Below, piece by piece: positions 1 to 11,800 of a DNA stretch of 64,000 nt. Below the pieces are notes generated by a model. That model was given only the letters and a program-made list of their open reading frames with translations. It ran no database searches and had not been told where the DNA came from. The DNA lies in assembly GCF_024713945.1 (NCBI RefSeq), contig NC_134686.1, positions 520,001 to 584,000 of the forward strand, in the 5' to 3' direction. The position numbers were made by a program, and so were the translations under genes. Origin of the DNA: Dermatophagoides farinae (lineage: Eukaryota > Arthropoda > Arachnida > Sarcoptiformes > Pyroglyphidae). Numbering within the stretch: position 1 is the first letter of the stretch; each line of letters begins with the position of its first letter.

Positions 1-362
1 AAGAAAAATTGTTTGTTCGTCACTTTTTTTTTATTTCAGTTTAACTAGAAAGACGATGACATGTAGAGAAATTCAAACAACAACAACAACAACAACGTAT
101 GAATAGTGAAAACAAAATAAGAGAAAAGGAATTAGAGTAGAAACAGTAAGATAAGACGATTATTATTATTATATGTTCATGAAGAAAAAACAAGAATGAA
201 CAAAAAAAAATACAAACACGCGAGCCAACGATACAGAATTTTTTTTTCTCAATAGCCCTTTTTTCTTTTTTTTGCTTTTTTTTGCTAAGAATTATAATTC
301 AGAATTTGTTTTTTCTGTTTTCATGAAAAAAAAATTCTGCTTCATTTTTCTTGATTCTGTTT

Positions 363-365
<3 letters not shown>

Positions 366-398
<33 letters not shown>
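366..398. repeat. (CA)n microsatellite
   Basis: An uninterrupted CA dinucleotide run of about 33 bp, typical of the many such runs in this window. Confidence 0.95.
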
Positions 399-401
<3 letters not shown>

Positions 402-3400
402 TGTGTGTTTAGAATTTAGTTTTGGTTATTATTATATGATGATGCACCTAAACAAAACAAAAAAAAAACATACAAACACAGAGTGTCTCAAACTTTTCGA
501 TTATTTTGTTTGTTTGTTTTTTTTTCATCGTTTACTTTACAACTTACTTTACTTGTTTGATTTTGTTTTTTCAAAAAAAAAAAATAAATAAATAAATATA
601 AACTTTGATTATCTAAATCTTGAATGTGATTTGATTATAGTGAATGAATTTTTTTTTTCTGAGATTCATGATTCAATCCATCGATAGGAAGGAGAAGAAT
701 TTTTTGTTGTTGTTGTTGTTGTTGATGTTGCAGAATCGATACCGTTATCGAAAATGAAATGATTTGGTTAGTGAGAAAATGGGATTTAATTTGATTATTT
801 TTTTGTATAGAGAGAGAGAGAATGAAAAGATTGATTGATTGATCGATGGTTGAATAGTTTTTGGTTGGAAGAAATGGAAAAAAAAACATGCAAGTAAGCA
901 ATCCAAAAGAAAAGATAATTGAAAATAGTCAAACTCAATTAAATCAAACTGAAAGAACTAAGATACTTGCCTTGTTGTTGTTGTTGTTTCAAATGTCAGC
1001 CAATCACCTATACACAAAGACACATGACAAGTTTGTGATTGTTTTTTTTTTGTTGTTGTTGTTAATTAGTGAATATAAAAAAAACCATCAACCATGATCA
1101 TGATTTTACTTTTATTATCAAGATCATGATGATGATTATGGAAACCCTTTTTTTTTCTCGAACCAAAATTTTTCTCATTAACTCTGAAAGAATGATTATT
1201 GCGTTTTTCTCTTATTTTTCCTCTGTGGTTAGTTTACCCATTCAAAATTGATGAATAAATGTATTTCGATCTGGAATTCGATCCATCAAAATTGATGTCA
1301 TTTTTATGAACGAAAAAAAAAATCAATCGATTGATTATTATAGAATTGATAATTATGGTTAAAATAATTGATCATCCTGTATATATGAATGTGTCACTAT
1401 TTTTTTTTCAATAATGATTTATATGTTAATTAACCACTTTCTAGTTGTGTGCGTGGGCGTTGCTAGTGTTGTTGTTTTGTCATTGTTTCTATTAAACAAA
1501 AATTGATTCATTGTATTTCGAGTGATGGTGTTGTTGAGTGTAGACAAGATACTGTATGGCCACACACACACACACACAACTTGAATGGACAATGGACAAA
1601 AAAAACTGAAAAAAATTTCCATACATTCAAATTGGAATATGTTCATGACATGAAATTTTTTTGTTCAAACAATTTTAAAATTTTTTTCATTCTAATTAAT
1701 TCAAACAAACAACAACTGAAAATTGAAAATTTTTGCTGAGTGATTGTGAAATTGTTAACTTGTGTTCATTCATTTTTTCTACCATTTTTTTTCTAAAAAA
1801 AACATACAATAAATGTCAAAATAGTTGAATTTTTTTTTGCACAGAAAATGGGGGGAGAAAATCATTCCCCAGATGATGATGATGATGATGATGATGTAAA
1901 ACATTCATGCATGAATGTAACCAACATCGGAGTGAATGTTATGGAATTTTTTTTTTGCCGTTATTTTTCTCATTTTCTTCATCATCATCTTGATATTGAA
2001 AATGTGAATGTGAATCGCACATACACACACACACACCCAAAACGTTCACTACTAATCATCATCATCATCGTCATCAACAAGAAGATCAGATGCGAAAATA
2101 TAATTATTATACTTCCATGATGATTATGATGATGATGATGATGATGATGATGGCGGTTATTAAATCACATTGTATATATGATGATGCTGATGATGATGAT
2201 GATGATGATGGAATCGAGTAGAAAAATTCCAACGCTTTTATTATTACGCATTTGTGTATATTGAAAAGTCAAAACGAAAAAAAAACATGAAATTTTTTTT
2301 TTCTTCCTGTTTCCAATTCTTAATCGGTTATCTGTATTATGATTTGTTTCTATATGTGGCAATTGTTGTTGTTGTTGAATCCCGTTTTTCTGTATGTGTG
2401 TGTGTGTGCATGCCAAAGAGTAAAAGTTAATTTCCATATTATTAGCACAAAAAAAAAAATAGGATCAAGGCTTGTAAAGGAATAGGGAAGAAAAAAAAAA
2501 TACTTGGCCCAACAAAAAAAAAAGTCGACGATGAAAAGCAATTGTATGAAAGTAGAGAGTAAGACTTTGTATGATCCAAAATTCCAGCTATCGATGCCAT
2601 CAACAACATCAACAACAACAACAAAAACATCACCATCAAAAGTCGATTTGACTTTTGATATTATTTTTTTTTCACCATTCATTCATTCATTTATTCATCC
2701 AGACGGTTCATTCACAAATGGCATGTGGTGGTGGTGGTGGTTATATATATGGTCATGGTACACACAAATAGACAACGAGATATAATGAACGAACCAGTGA
2801 AAAAAAAAGAAAAAAAATTGTTTTTTTTTTTGGCGTCCAATAGAATTTTTCAACAACTTGAAAAATTCTTTTTCCTTTTCATCCGTTTTCTTCTTATCTG
2901 CTAGCGGAAAAAAAACCGATGAATGGATGACTAAATACTTTACTTTAAGTGGTGAATATAATGAGTGAATGTTACGAATTGTGAGTGATCTTAAATTGAA
3001 TTTTATTCTCTTTTTTTCATTCTTTTACTTTTATTATTATTAAAATAGAACGGTAAAACTGTTCACATCACAAATGTGAGAGAAAATTCTTTTGAATTTG
3101 TTGAAAATTGATTTCAATCTTGAATGAATGAATGCAAAAAAAAAGAATCTGAATACTAAAAAGTTTCACATGAATAAAATGACTACAAAGAATGTTTTTT
3201 TTCTTCTTGAAGAAATTTTGTTTAAGTTTTTCTCTTTTATCCACTACATTTCAATGTTACACTGTGGACAGAATCATTATTTTTTTTTTCACTACCACTT
3301 AGAATCATGAATTAGAATCTAAGTTTTTTTTTTTGGTTTCATGTACCTAATTACAATCAGTTTTGGTTGCCCAATTATGAACATTCTGTGTGTGTGTGTG

Positions 3401-6028
3401 TGTGGTAAATTTTGATCATGGTACCATAATGACATTTTTAGGTGGTCAAAATTGGTCTTTTTTTTCTCAATTCGTTGATTTCACAATTTGAAAATGTAGA
3501 AAATTGATCTAGGTTCTTTTCTGTGTTGGAAATTTGGGAAAAAAACGAAAACCATCCAGTCAATTAGTGATGATGATGATGATGATGATTTTTTTTGGAG
3601 AATTACAAAGTTTTTTTTCATCCAAGTTCCTTGAAAACTTTGTGTTTTGATGATTTTATTTCATCAACCATTTCATTCTCAATTAACATCATCATCATTG
3701 ATGATGGTGGCCAATTTTTTTTTATTTTTCATCTTTTCACCTATGGGATTTTAGATCTTTTTTATTTCTGGCCAAAAACTGAAAACGAAATGCTAAGGAT
3801 TTAGTTTCAAATTAATAAACAACCACCAAACAACAATCGTACATCATTATTATTTGTTTGTTCATGATGATCAATAACGATAGGCGACATGATGAACATG
3901 GCATCTTGAACTTTCAAGATGATGAAAAAAAAAATCAGCGATTTATTCTGTTCATTTTCTATTTATATATCATTATTATTTCATTTTTTTCTTCTTCTTC
4001 TTCTTCTTTTAGCACAAAATTCTAAATTCTAATTCTGTTATCAACGATTTTTTTTCCTTTCACCATCATCATCATCATCATCATTGTCGATAATGTGTGC
4101 CATTCTGTTTTTTTTTTTTTTAAATCAACAACAAACGCACACACACACACTTAGAAAATAATAGCTGATAACCTACTAGACAACTATCGTTGAGTGAGAG
4201 AGATGGAAAAAAAAGCGCAAACTAACGAGTAAGCGAGAGCGAGAGTGAACAAAAAAAATTATTCACCAACGCACCATATTGAATTTATTTTTATTTTTTT
4301 ATTTTTTTGCATTCATTCAAAATATGTTCAACGTTTACACTTTTTGCCTTCCAATGATGATAATGATGATGATGATGATATAAAAAAAATGAAGTGAATA
4401 CAATAAAATGGAAAATGGAAAATTCGAAAGAAAAAAAAACCAATCAATATAAGACATTGAGATGGATGTGTAAAAAAAATTTGTAAATGAAAGAGTTGAA
4501 AAGGATGGGCGAATTGCATTCACTTCCAGACTTTTAGTTTTTGTTGTTGTTGTTTTGGTTTTTCATTTGTTTGTTTATTTATTCCATAAAACTTTTTCAT
4601 TGAAAATGTTCATTATCAATATGATAATGATGAGCCAATACGCTAAATGATACTTAACATTTTTTTTTGTTTTGTTTAATGAAGATAAAAAAAATTGGCT
4701 AATGATCATCATCATCATCATCGTCGTTTTTTTCTACTAAATGAAATGTCGTCTCATGTTAGTGTTTCATAATCGAAATCATCAATAGTTTTTTTCATCA
4801 CAGATTTTTAAACTTCCATATATCCGTTACATAGTCAATTGAATTTCATTTTTTTCCATCATCATCATTATCGATTGATTGAGTGAAAGTCTTTCTCTTT
4901 CTCATTGATATTCTTGTGCTTGCGGCTGATGCATTTTTTTTTTGTTTCACACAAATCAAAAGTCAAGTATGTCCAATGGGTGTACAGCACCATTTGTTTT
5001 TTGTTTTTTTTTTGTTTTCCAATTCATACAATTTGATTCTAAGGAACAGGGTAAAAAAAAAATCTTTGTTTTGATCAATGAAAAAAAAAAATACTACCCG
5101 ATTGTTTTAATGACAAGGCCATCAAACAGTTTTTTTTTACTCACTAACTCAATCATATTCATTTATTGGCTGAATTTTGATAAGAAAACAAAAATTGGTT
5201 TACATTACAGAAAAAAGAAACCATCATTGCCCAAAAATGAATTTGAAACTCTTGCTCGTTGATCTATTTTTCTCAAAACTTGTGATTTTTTTTCATCTTT
5301 TAAAATGACCACGAAAAAACCTGATGCCAATGTTGATCATTTGTTTGTTGATTTTTGTTTTGCATTTTAATTTCATCAATTTTATCTCTTAGTTTAGCCA
5401 TGCATGTTGTTTACATTCTCTCTCTCTCTCTGTGTGTGTTTGATGTTTTTTAAAGTGAATTGTAATGAATTGAATTTAAATTCAATTTCAATATAATAAA
5501 GATGATTGTAATGATGAAATGAAAAACAAAAAAAAAACAAAAACAAAAAATAATGACTTTACGATTGGAATTCCGCTCTAACAAGACATTTTCCAAACGA
5601 GAATTAAATTGAGAAAGAATGAAAAAAAAACAAAATTTAATGTTGATACAATCGGTTTTTTTCAAATGTCGCTGGTCGTTGTTGTTCGTTGTATGGGCCA
5701 ATCGGTCAATGGCGATGACCATTCGTAACAAACAAACAAACGCACACACACAAACCAAATAAAAAAAAAGTTGACTTCACTGCCCATAATTCGTTTCTCA
5801 TCTATTTCAATGTTGGAATATCTTCTGTTTTTATATGTATTACAAATTCTCTTTTGGAATGACCAAATTGAATGTGGCTATACAAATGGCATACAAATTT
5901 TATTCTTTTTTTTCCAATTTTTTTTATATTGAATAAGTCGATTCGATCAGCCTGAGCAAACAATGATTCGATTCTCTCTCAATTCTCTTGCTTTTTATTT
6001 GAAAGAATCGTCGTCTACCTCAATCCAG

Positions 6029-6050
6029 TGTGTGTGTGTGTGTGTGTGTG
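6029..6050. repeat. (GT)n microsatellite
   Basis: An uninterrupted GT run in AT-rich non-coding sequence. Confidence 0.95.
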
Positions 6051-6309
6051 CTGGCTACCAAATTTAGATAAATTTAAATGTAGACAGGCAATGTAGAAAA
6101 TAGCAAAAAAAATGAAATTTTTTTTTCGCCAACAAAAAAAGCAATGAAAGAAAAAAAAATTTTTTGATTCCCAGGAATAAATTTTTAGCTCTGTGTGCGC
6201 GTATGTGGGTGAATTTTGTATATTTATTTTAGCTTAGGCTTTCGATTCACTCACTCATTCACTTGCACTTTTGCTTAGCATTCAGTATATTGGCAATTTA
6301 TTTGCCTTT

Positions 6310-6313
<4 letters not shown>

Positions 6314-6340
<27 letters not shown>
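6314..6340. repeat. (TC)n microsatellite
   Basis: An uninterrupted TC run following a T-tract. Confidence 0.95.
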
Positions 6341-7309
6341 GGTTCTCATATGTGTGTTAGCACATTGTGTATATGATGCGATGAAAATAAAATGAATGAA
6401 AGAAAGAAAATATGAATTTTGACCTTTGTTATTTCGTTGCCATTGTTTGCTGTGTGTATGTGAATTGTTGTTGTTGTTGTTGTTTTTTTTTAAAAAAAAC
6501 AACAACAAATTCTTTCCAATGCACAGAATTCATTCATTTATTGGCCATTAACATTATTAATTTCTTTTTTTTATTCTTTTTGATTGCAATTTATCGTTTT
6601 TTTTCGTCTAGTGTGAAATTTAATGACACAAACAAGCAAACAAACACAGAATAATGTAAATATGAATGTTTTTGTTTGCCAAAATAAAAAACTTGATACG
6701 GAATCGTTGTTGTTGTTCGTTCGTTCGTTCTTCCCTTTAGGGCCTAAATGGTTATATTCATAGAATATTCCATGTTCTGATCTTAATAACCATCATTATT
6801 GATTTTAATGCCCGCGTGTCTGCGTGTGTGTGTGTGTGTATTCAATTTCAAGTAATTATCAAACGGAATCATAATTTTTTTGGCATTGAAACTTTGTATT
6901 TTTAAATTCAAAGTGCGATAAAATCTGAAATTAAATTCGTTTGATGTTTGATGATTCAGTTCAGGCAAAAGACATGGAACGAAACTTTGACAAAAAAAAA
7001 ATTCGACCATTTTGACCGCAATTTTGTTTCATCGTTTTCGTTCAATCATCATCATTTATTTCAATTTCGATTTTTTTTCTCTATGGTTTTGGTTCAAGTT
7101 TTTCTATGGAAAAAAAAAATTTTTTCCCGTTTTTCCCGACTAATAACCAATCATTTATAATGTATATCGAGAAAGAAAGAAAGAAAGAATTTTCTTTCGT
7201 TTTCTTCATTCACTTTTCATTTTCTTAATCTAAATTTAAAAATTTTATTTTCATTTTTTGTTCCTGCCAAGTAGTAACAACACAATATTTCTCTCTATTT
7301 ATAATGATT

Positions 7310-7332
7310 ATTATACTCGAGTCGAGTATAAT
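7310..7332. repeat. 23-bp palindrome
   Basis: Two 11-bp arms (ATTATACTCGA and its exact reverse complement) flank a single central G. It stands out from the surrounding simple repeats because it has mixed base composition. Confidence 0.8.
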
Positions 7333-8736
7333 TTTTCAAAAACAGACGTTTTTTTCGTATCAACCAAAAAGTTATTGAAGAATATAGAATTTGTGTGTGT
7401 GTGTGTGTGTGTGTGATAAATCTGGTTTTGGTCGTGATTTGTGATTTTTTTTTTTTGAGCAAGAAAAAGTTTTTTTTTCTCATTCTTTTTTTCGTATTTT
7501 GTCAAAAATGATTATCTTGTTCCGTTTGTCGTATTTAAAGACGTTGATAATCTGCTTATATGTACACACACACACACACACACATATGTTGTTGTTGTTT
7601 TTCTGGCTGCAAAGTTTCCAATTTCCGAATTAGCTTTATGAAAATAACAAGGATTTTCTTCTTGTTTTTTTTCTGATTTTACTTATAGAAAAAAAAACTT
7701 TCACATGCATATAATATATGTATGTATATATCGATAACAGCAAAAAAAAAGTGAAACACAGGAAAAACAGATGATAAGACAGATGATTTCCGTTTGGTTT
7801 TTTTTTGGTTGGTTATCAGAGAGAAAAAAAATTAGGATTTTCTTACATTTTTGGTTCATCAATATATATATGCAAAATATTCTTGTGTGTGTGTGCGCGC
7901 GTTGTGTATTTCAAACGTGAGAAATGATTTTCTTTTTGTTTTGTTTTTTTTTGTCAAGCCTGTGAAGAGTTCTCTTTACTTCCACATTTCTCGTTTATCT
8001 ATCGCGTTCATTTTTTCTTCATTGTATCCCAATACATTTCACGGAATTCATGGAATTCGAATGGAAAAGAATTTCATCCAATCTTTATTGCAATTTTAAT
8101 TTGAAATTGATGAAATTTTCAAATTTATTTACTCACTTTTTTTTCATTCTCAATAATAATAATAAAAAAATCCTAGTTTGTTTTATTTTCTTGGACCAGA
8201 AAAAAGTTTATTGTCATTTTCATTCACAATTTTAAATTTGCATTTGTCATTTGTAATTGTAATGTTCTTATTGCGTTCATTTGTGTCCTGAGTGAAAAAA
8301 AAATTGCGAAACAAAAAAAAGAAGTCAGGATTAGTGTGAAATTAGAATCTGGAATTACATTACAAATAAAATCATTTGGAATCATTTCTCATTCTTGATC
8401 TTTCATTCTTTTATTTTTATTTTTTTTGTTGCAATTAATTTTAATTCCAGCATTATTTTTTTTGTTTCCTGACAATTTCCGTTTCTCTTTCCATACAATG
8501 TCCATTTAGTGATGGAAGCCAGAAAATTTATTCTTGACTTTCACTTTCTCTCATTCAATTATTTTATGACACAATTCTGTTGTAATAATTTTTCATCAAA
8601 AATAAAAAAAAAAATTTTATAATTGTCTCTATGGAATATGTTTTCATCATACAGAATCGATATGAAAATCGAATATCGAATCAAATAAATATGATGATGA
8701 CAATTTCGAAACAAACGAAAAACGAATACGAATAGA

Positions 8737-8804
8737 TTCTCTCTCTCTCTCTCCCTCTCTCTCTCTCTCTCATCTTATATCTCTCTTAGTCCATAAAAGT
8801 GAGC

Positions 8805-8835
<31 letters not shown>
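8737..8835. repeat. (TC)n ... (GA)n inverted repeat
   Basis: A TC tract of about 35 bp (8737-8771) is followed after a 34-bp spacer by a GA tract of about 30 bp (8806-8835). The arms are complementary, so a transcript could fold into one long hairpin and the DNA could form a cruciform or triplex. Confidence 0.85.
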
Positions 8836-8837
<2 letters not shown>

Positions 8838-9685
8838 TTGAAAGCGTTTCTTTAGTTGATGCTTTTGTATTTGTAAACGAAAAGGAAATTGAAATGAGTT
8901 CACCCGTAAATATAATTTCTTGTTGTTGTTGTTGTTGTTGTTGTTGTCCTTGTCGTTGTTGTTATTATCAAAATGTTGTTAGAATTGGTTATGGTGAAAA
9001 ATAAAGCTGTCAAGCTGTTATCTCATTGTCGCTGTACGTCTTCAAATAACAACAACAACAACAACGACGACGAAAACAACAATCGTGGGGAAATGAAAAC
9101 TTTGAAGATGGATATAGAGAAATTGGTAGAAACTGAACAAAACAAACAAAATGCAATATAAACATGAATGTTTGAATTTATCTTATGGATAGATGTATTT
9201 TATTTAGCATAAATAAATGGCTATATATATTCAAAGAAGAAGAATTAAGAAAATTTCAAAATAACAAGAAATCTCCAAAAATTGAAATAAATGCCTAATA
9301 GAATGTTTTTTTCCTGGTTTTTTTGTCCATTCTTATGTTTTTCATCATTGCAATAAAAGATAAAGACAATGAACAATGAGAAACAAACAAAAAAGAGATT
9401 GAAATTCTATATATAATATATATGTAAATATTGCCTTTGATTGGCAATGTAGTTTCTCCAACACACACACACACACACACACAACTGGATAATTCTGGAT
9501 GTACTTCTCATACAACGATATGATAAAAATTTGCCTTATGGATCAATAAACAGATTGAATTTGAACACACACACCAAAACACACACACAGGCGGTTTTAA
9601 GATAAATTTTGAGAATATTGTCAATTTCCAAGGAAAAAAAAACTTTTATAAGTGATGGCTACAATGATTATTGATGATCTACATA

Positions 9686-9814
9686 TTTGTCTTTGAAATC
9701 AAAAAAAAAAAAAAAAAAAATGTGTCTGTATTGGAACATTTTTTTTCATTTGTCTTTGAAATCAAAAAAACTTTTATAAAAAAAAAAAAAAAAAATGTGT
9801 CTGTATTGGAACAT
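9686..9814. repeat. Local tandem duplication around A-tracts
   Basis: The block TTTGTCTTTGAAATC, then an A-tract, then TGTGTCTGTATTGGAACAT occurs twice (9686-9739 and 9749-9814). The second copy has a CTTTTAT interruption in its A-tract; the same ACTTTTATA string also occurs just upstream near 9640. Confidence 0.85.
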
Positions 9815-11318
9815 ACACACACACACACACACAGATTGGGTATTGGTTTTTTTTTCTTTTCGATTCGATTCAATCATTTATTTCATTATAAGTCATCATT
9901 TGTGTTTATATATATGTGTTCAAGTGTGTGTGTGTAAGTGGGTATTTTTTTCTTTTGTATATATTGCTGCACTTATTGGTCACTTTCTAGATAAAGTTTT
10001 GTTGCCGTTGCCGTTATTATTATTATTATTATTGTCTTTGGTTGTCATCATCATCATCATCATCATTGATATGTTTGTTTTTCATTGAAAAAAAAATATA
10101 TACATCATACTTATGGTGAACAATTCACAAGGGACATTTTCTTTCTTTGTTTGTGTGTGTGTGTGTGTGTTTGCAAGCAATAAGTATGATCATCTCATCA
10201 CCAAAACATACATTGAATGATGACGATGATCATCAGAATCAGAAGATTTATTTTCCTTTTTTTTCTGTTATTTATATTGTATTTTTTTCTGATTTTGGAT
10301 TTTTTTCTTTGGATCAAGAAAATAAAAAAAAATGGTAAAATGTTTTTTGCTGGTTATTGGTGGAGGTGGTGGTGGTGGTGATGGTTTTGTACAATTTTTT
10401 TTCCTTGGACAAACAAACAAACAAACGAACAATAAATAGTAATTCTTGTGGAATTTCATCAAACACACATCCATTATAATAATAAAAACGTTTAGTTTGA
10501 TTGCCCAATATCCATCGATAGTTATTAGATGAATGGATTTCATATCAATGATTTAAAAGAGAGATCTAGACCAAAAAATAACCAACTAATCGAAGATATT
10601 GTCCGAAACAAATCAAAAAAAAAGAAGAAAAAACGAAAAAAAATTCCAACATGCATGCATCCACATTTATTCCTTGCAATTTGATTTCCGATCTAGCTTT
10701 TTTTTTCTTTCTTTCACCATCTCTCCATCTTCATATTCATATAGCATCGCCAGAATATAGTGTATGGATGTATTTTCTTGTTTCTTTTTTTTTCTTTTTA
10801 TTCTTGTTCATCTGAATGATCATTCAACATTAGACTCTAGATGTGGATATCAAGTCGTCTGGAAATTGTTAGTATTTCTTCTTGTGTGTGTGTGTGTGTA
10901 TGTGTGTCCATTTTTCTTTCTTAGTGATGGTTCGATCATCATCATCGTCATTTTTTTTCCTTCTTCTTTTTCTTTTTCTTTTTTTTCCACATTTGATTAT
11001 CATTGTTATCTCATCGTTTGTTATATTAGTAATCGCAATTGATAAAGATGACTATGTGAAATGTATAATAATAATAATAATAATAATAAGATTGAATGAT
11101 GATGATTGGTAGTAGTGATCATTCTATTTCAAATGAAACAAATTTCTCAATCCACACACACATACACACACACACACACACAGAATATTTGATTACAAAA
11201 TTGTTTTCCCATTTGTCATTATAAAAGGCGGTGGACAGAAGAATATTCTTGAAAAAAAAATTGAGAAAAAATTTCACTTTAATTTGATTTCAATTTTGAA
11301 TTTTTCTTTCTATTTCGA

Positions 11319-11503
11319 TTAAATTTGATTTGAAATTTGAGTGGCCATCCATCCATCCATCCATGCATCGATCCAATCAAGAATTTGACTAGGCCGATCA
11401 TCCATTACTGTAACTGTTTCCTTTGTAATACGAACTTGATTATATCCGTAGTAGATCCATAAAACAAACAAAATTCCAATTAATTTCCATACATGTTTTC
11501 TTG
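11319..11503 (-). CDS. Orphan terminal exon of an unidentified membrane protein (candidate)
   Basis: On the minus strand a pyrimidine-rich acceptor ending GAACAG (11504-11509) precedes an open frame of 60 codons ending in TAA. The frame has non-repetitive, protein-like composition: a basic start (RKHVWK), a hydrophobic segment (LIGILFVLWIYYGY), then a polar tail with VRITKETVT and an acidic, tryptophan-rich stretch. Incoming phase is 1. A possible GTAATG donor lies after ...ETVT, so the exon may end earlier, before the GGAT repeat that encodes the last residues. I do not recognise the family. Phase 1 matches the donor at 13039 of the cytochrome b561 gene upstream on the same strand, so an alternative 3' exon of that gene is possible, but a separate gene is equally likely. 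Confidence 0.35.
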
Positions 11504-11800
11504 CTGTTCAAACAAAAAAAAAAACAAAACGCGAGATGATTGTCAATCATCGTTTGTTTGTTGATTTTATTATGATGAAAAAAGTGCATAATACAAAAAA
11601 AGAAGAAATTAGCTAGATTAATTTTTTTCAAACAATTTTTCTTCTAATTTTATTCAATTGCAATACTACACACACACACACACACACCCGCCGTTACACA
11701 AATCAAAAAAAAAAACACCATCCATCGACACACAACAATATTACAATATTCATTAAAAAGGTGTTGTGTGTGTGTGTATGGTTTTTTCATTGAGAAAAAT
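11504..11800. other. Intergenic or 3' UTR spacer
   Basis: A/T-rich spacer with a (CA)n run near 11669-11688; no gene seen. Confidence 0.6.

Larger units (their letters stand above)
1..11318. other. Gene-free, microsatellite-dense region
   Basis: No open reading frame here looks like a protein: the longer ones are translations of (ATG)n, (CA)n, (TTG)n and poly-A/T runs, and they read open on both strands. The stretch holds many dinucleotide repeats (CA at 366-398, GT at 6029-6050, TC at 6314-6340), trinucleotide repeats, a (TC)n/(GA)n inverted pair near 8740-8835, a local duplication near 9686-9814 and a 23-bp palindrome at 7310-7332. It may be intergenic or a large intron; short exons could be missed by eye. 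Confidence 0.6.

Noticed and set aside
2504-2785. 93-residue plus-strand ORF
   Set aside because: Thr/Ser runs from an ACA repeat with equally open minus-strand frames; no support.
8973-9161. 62-residue plus-strand ORF with an Asn run
   Set aside because: The start is weak, the middle is a CAA repeat and no family or splice context supports it.
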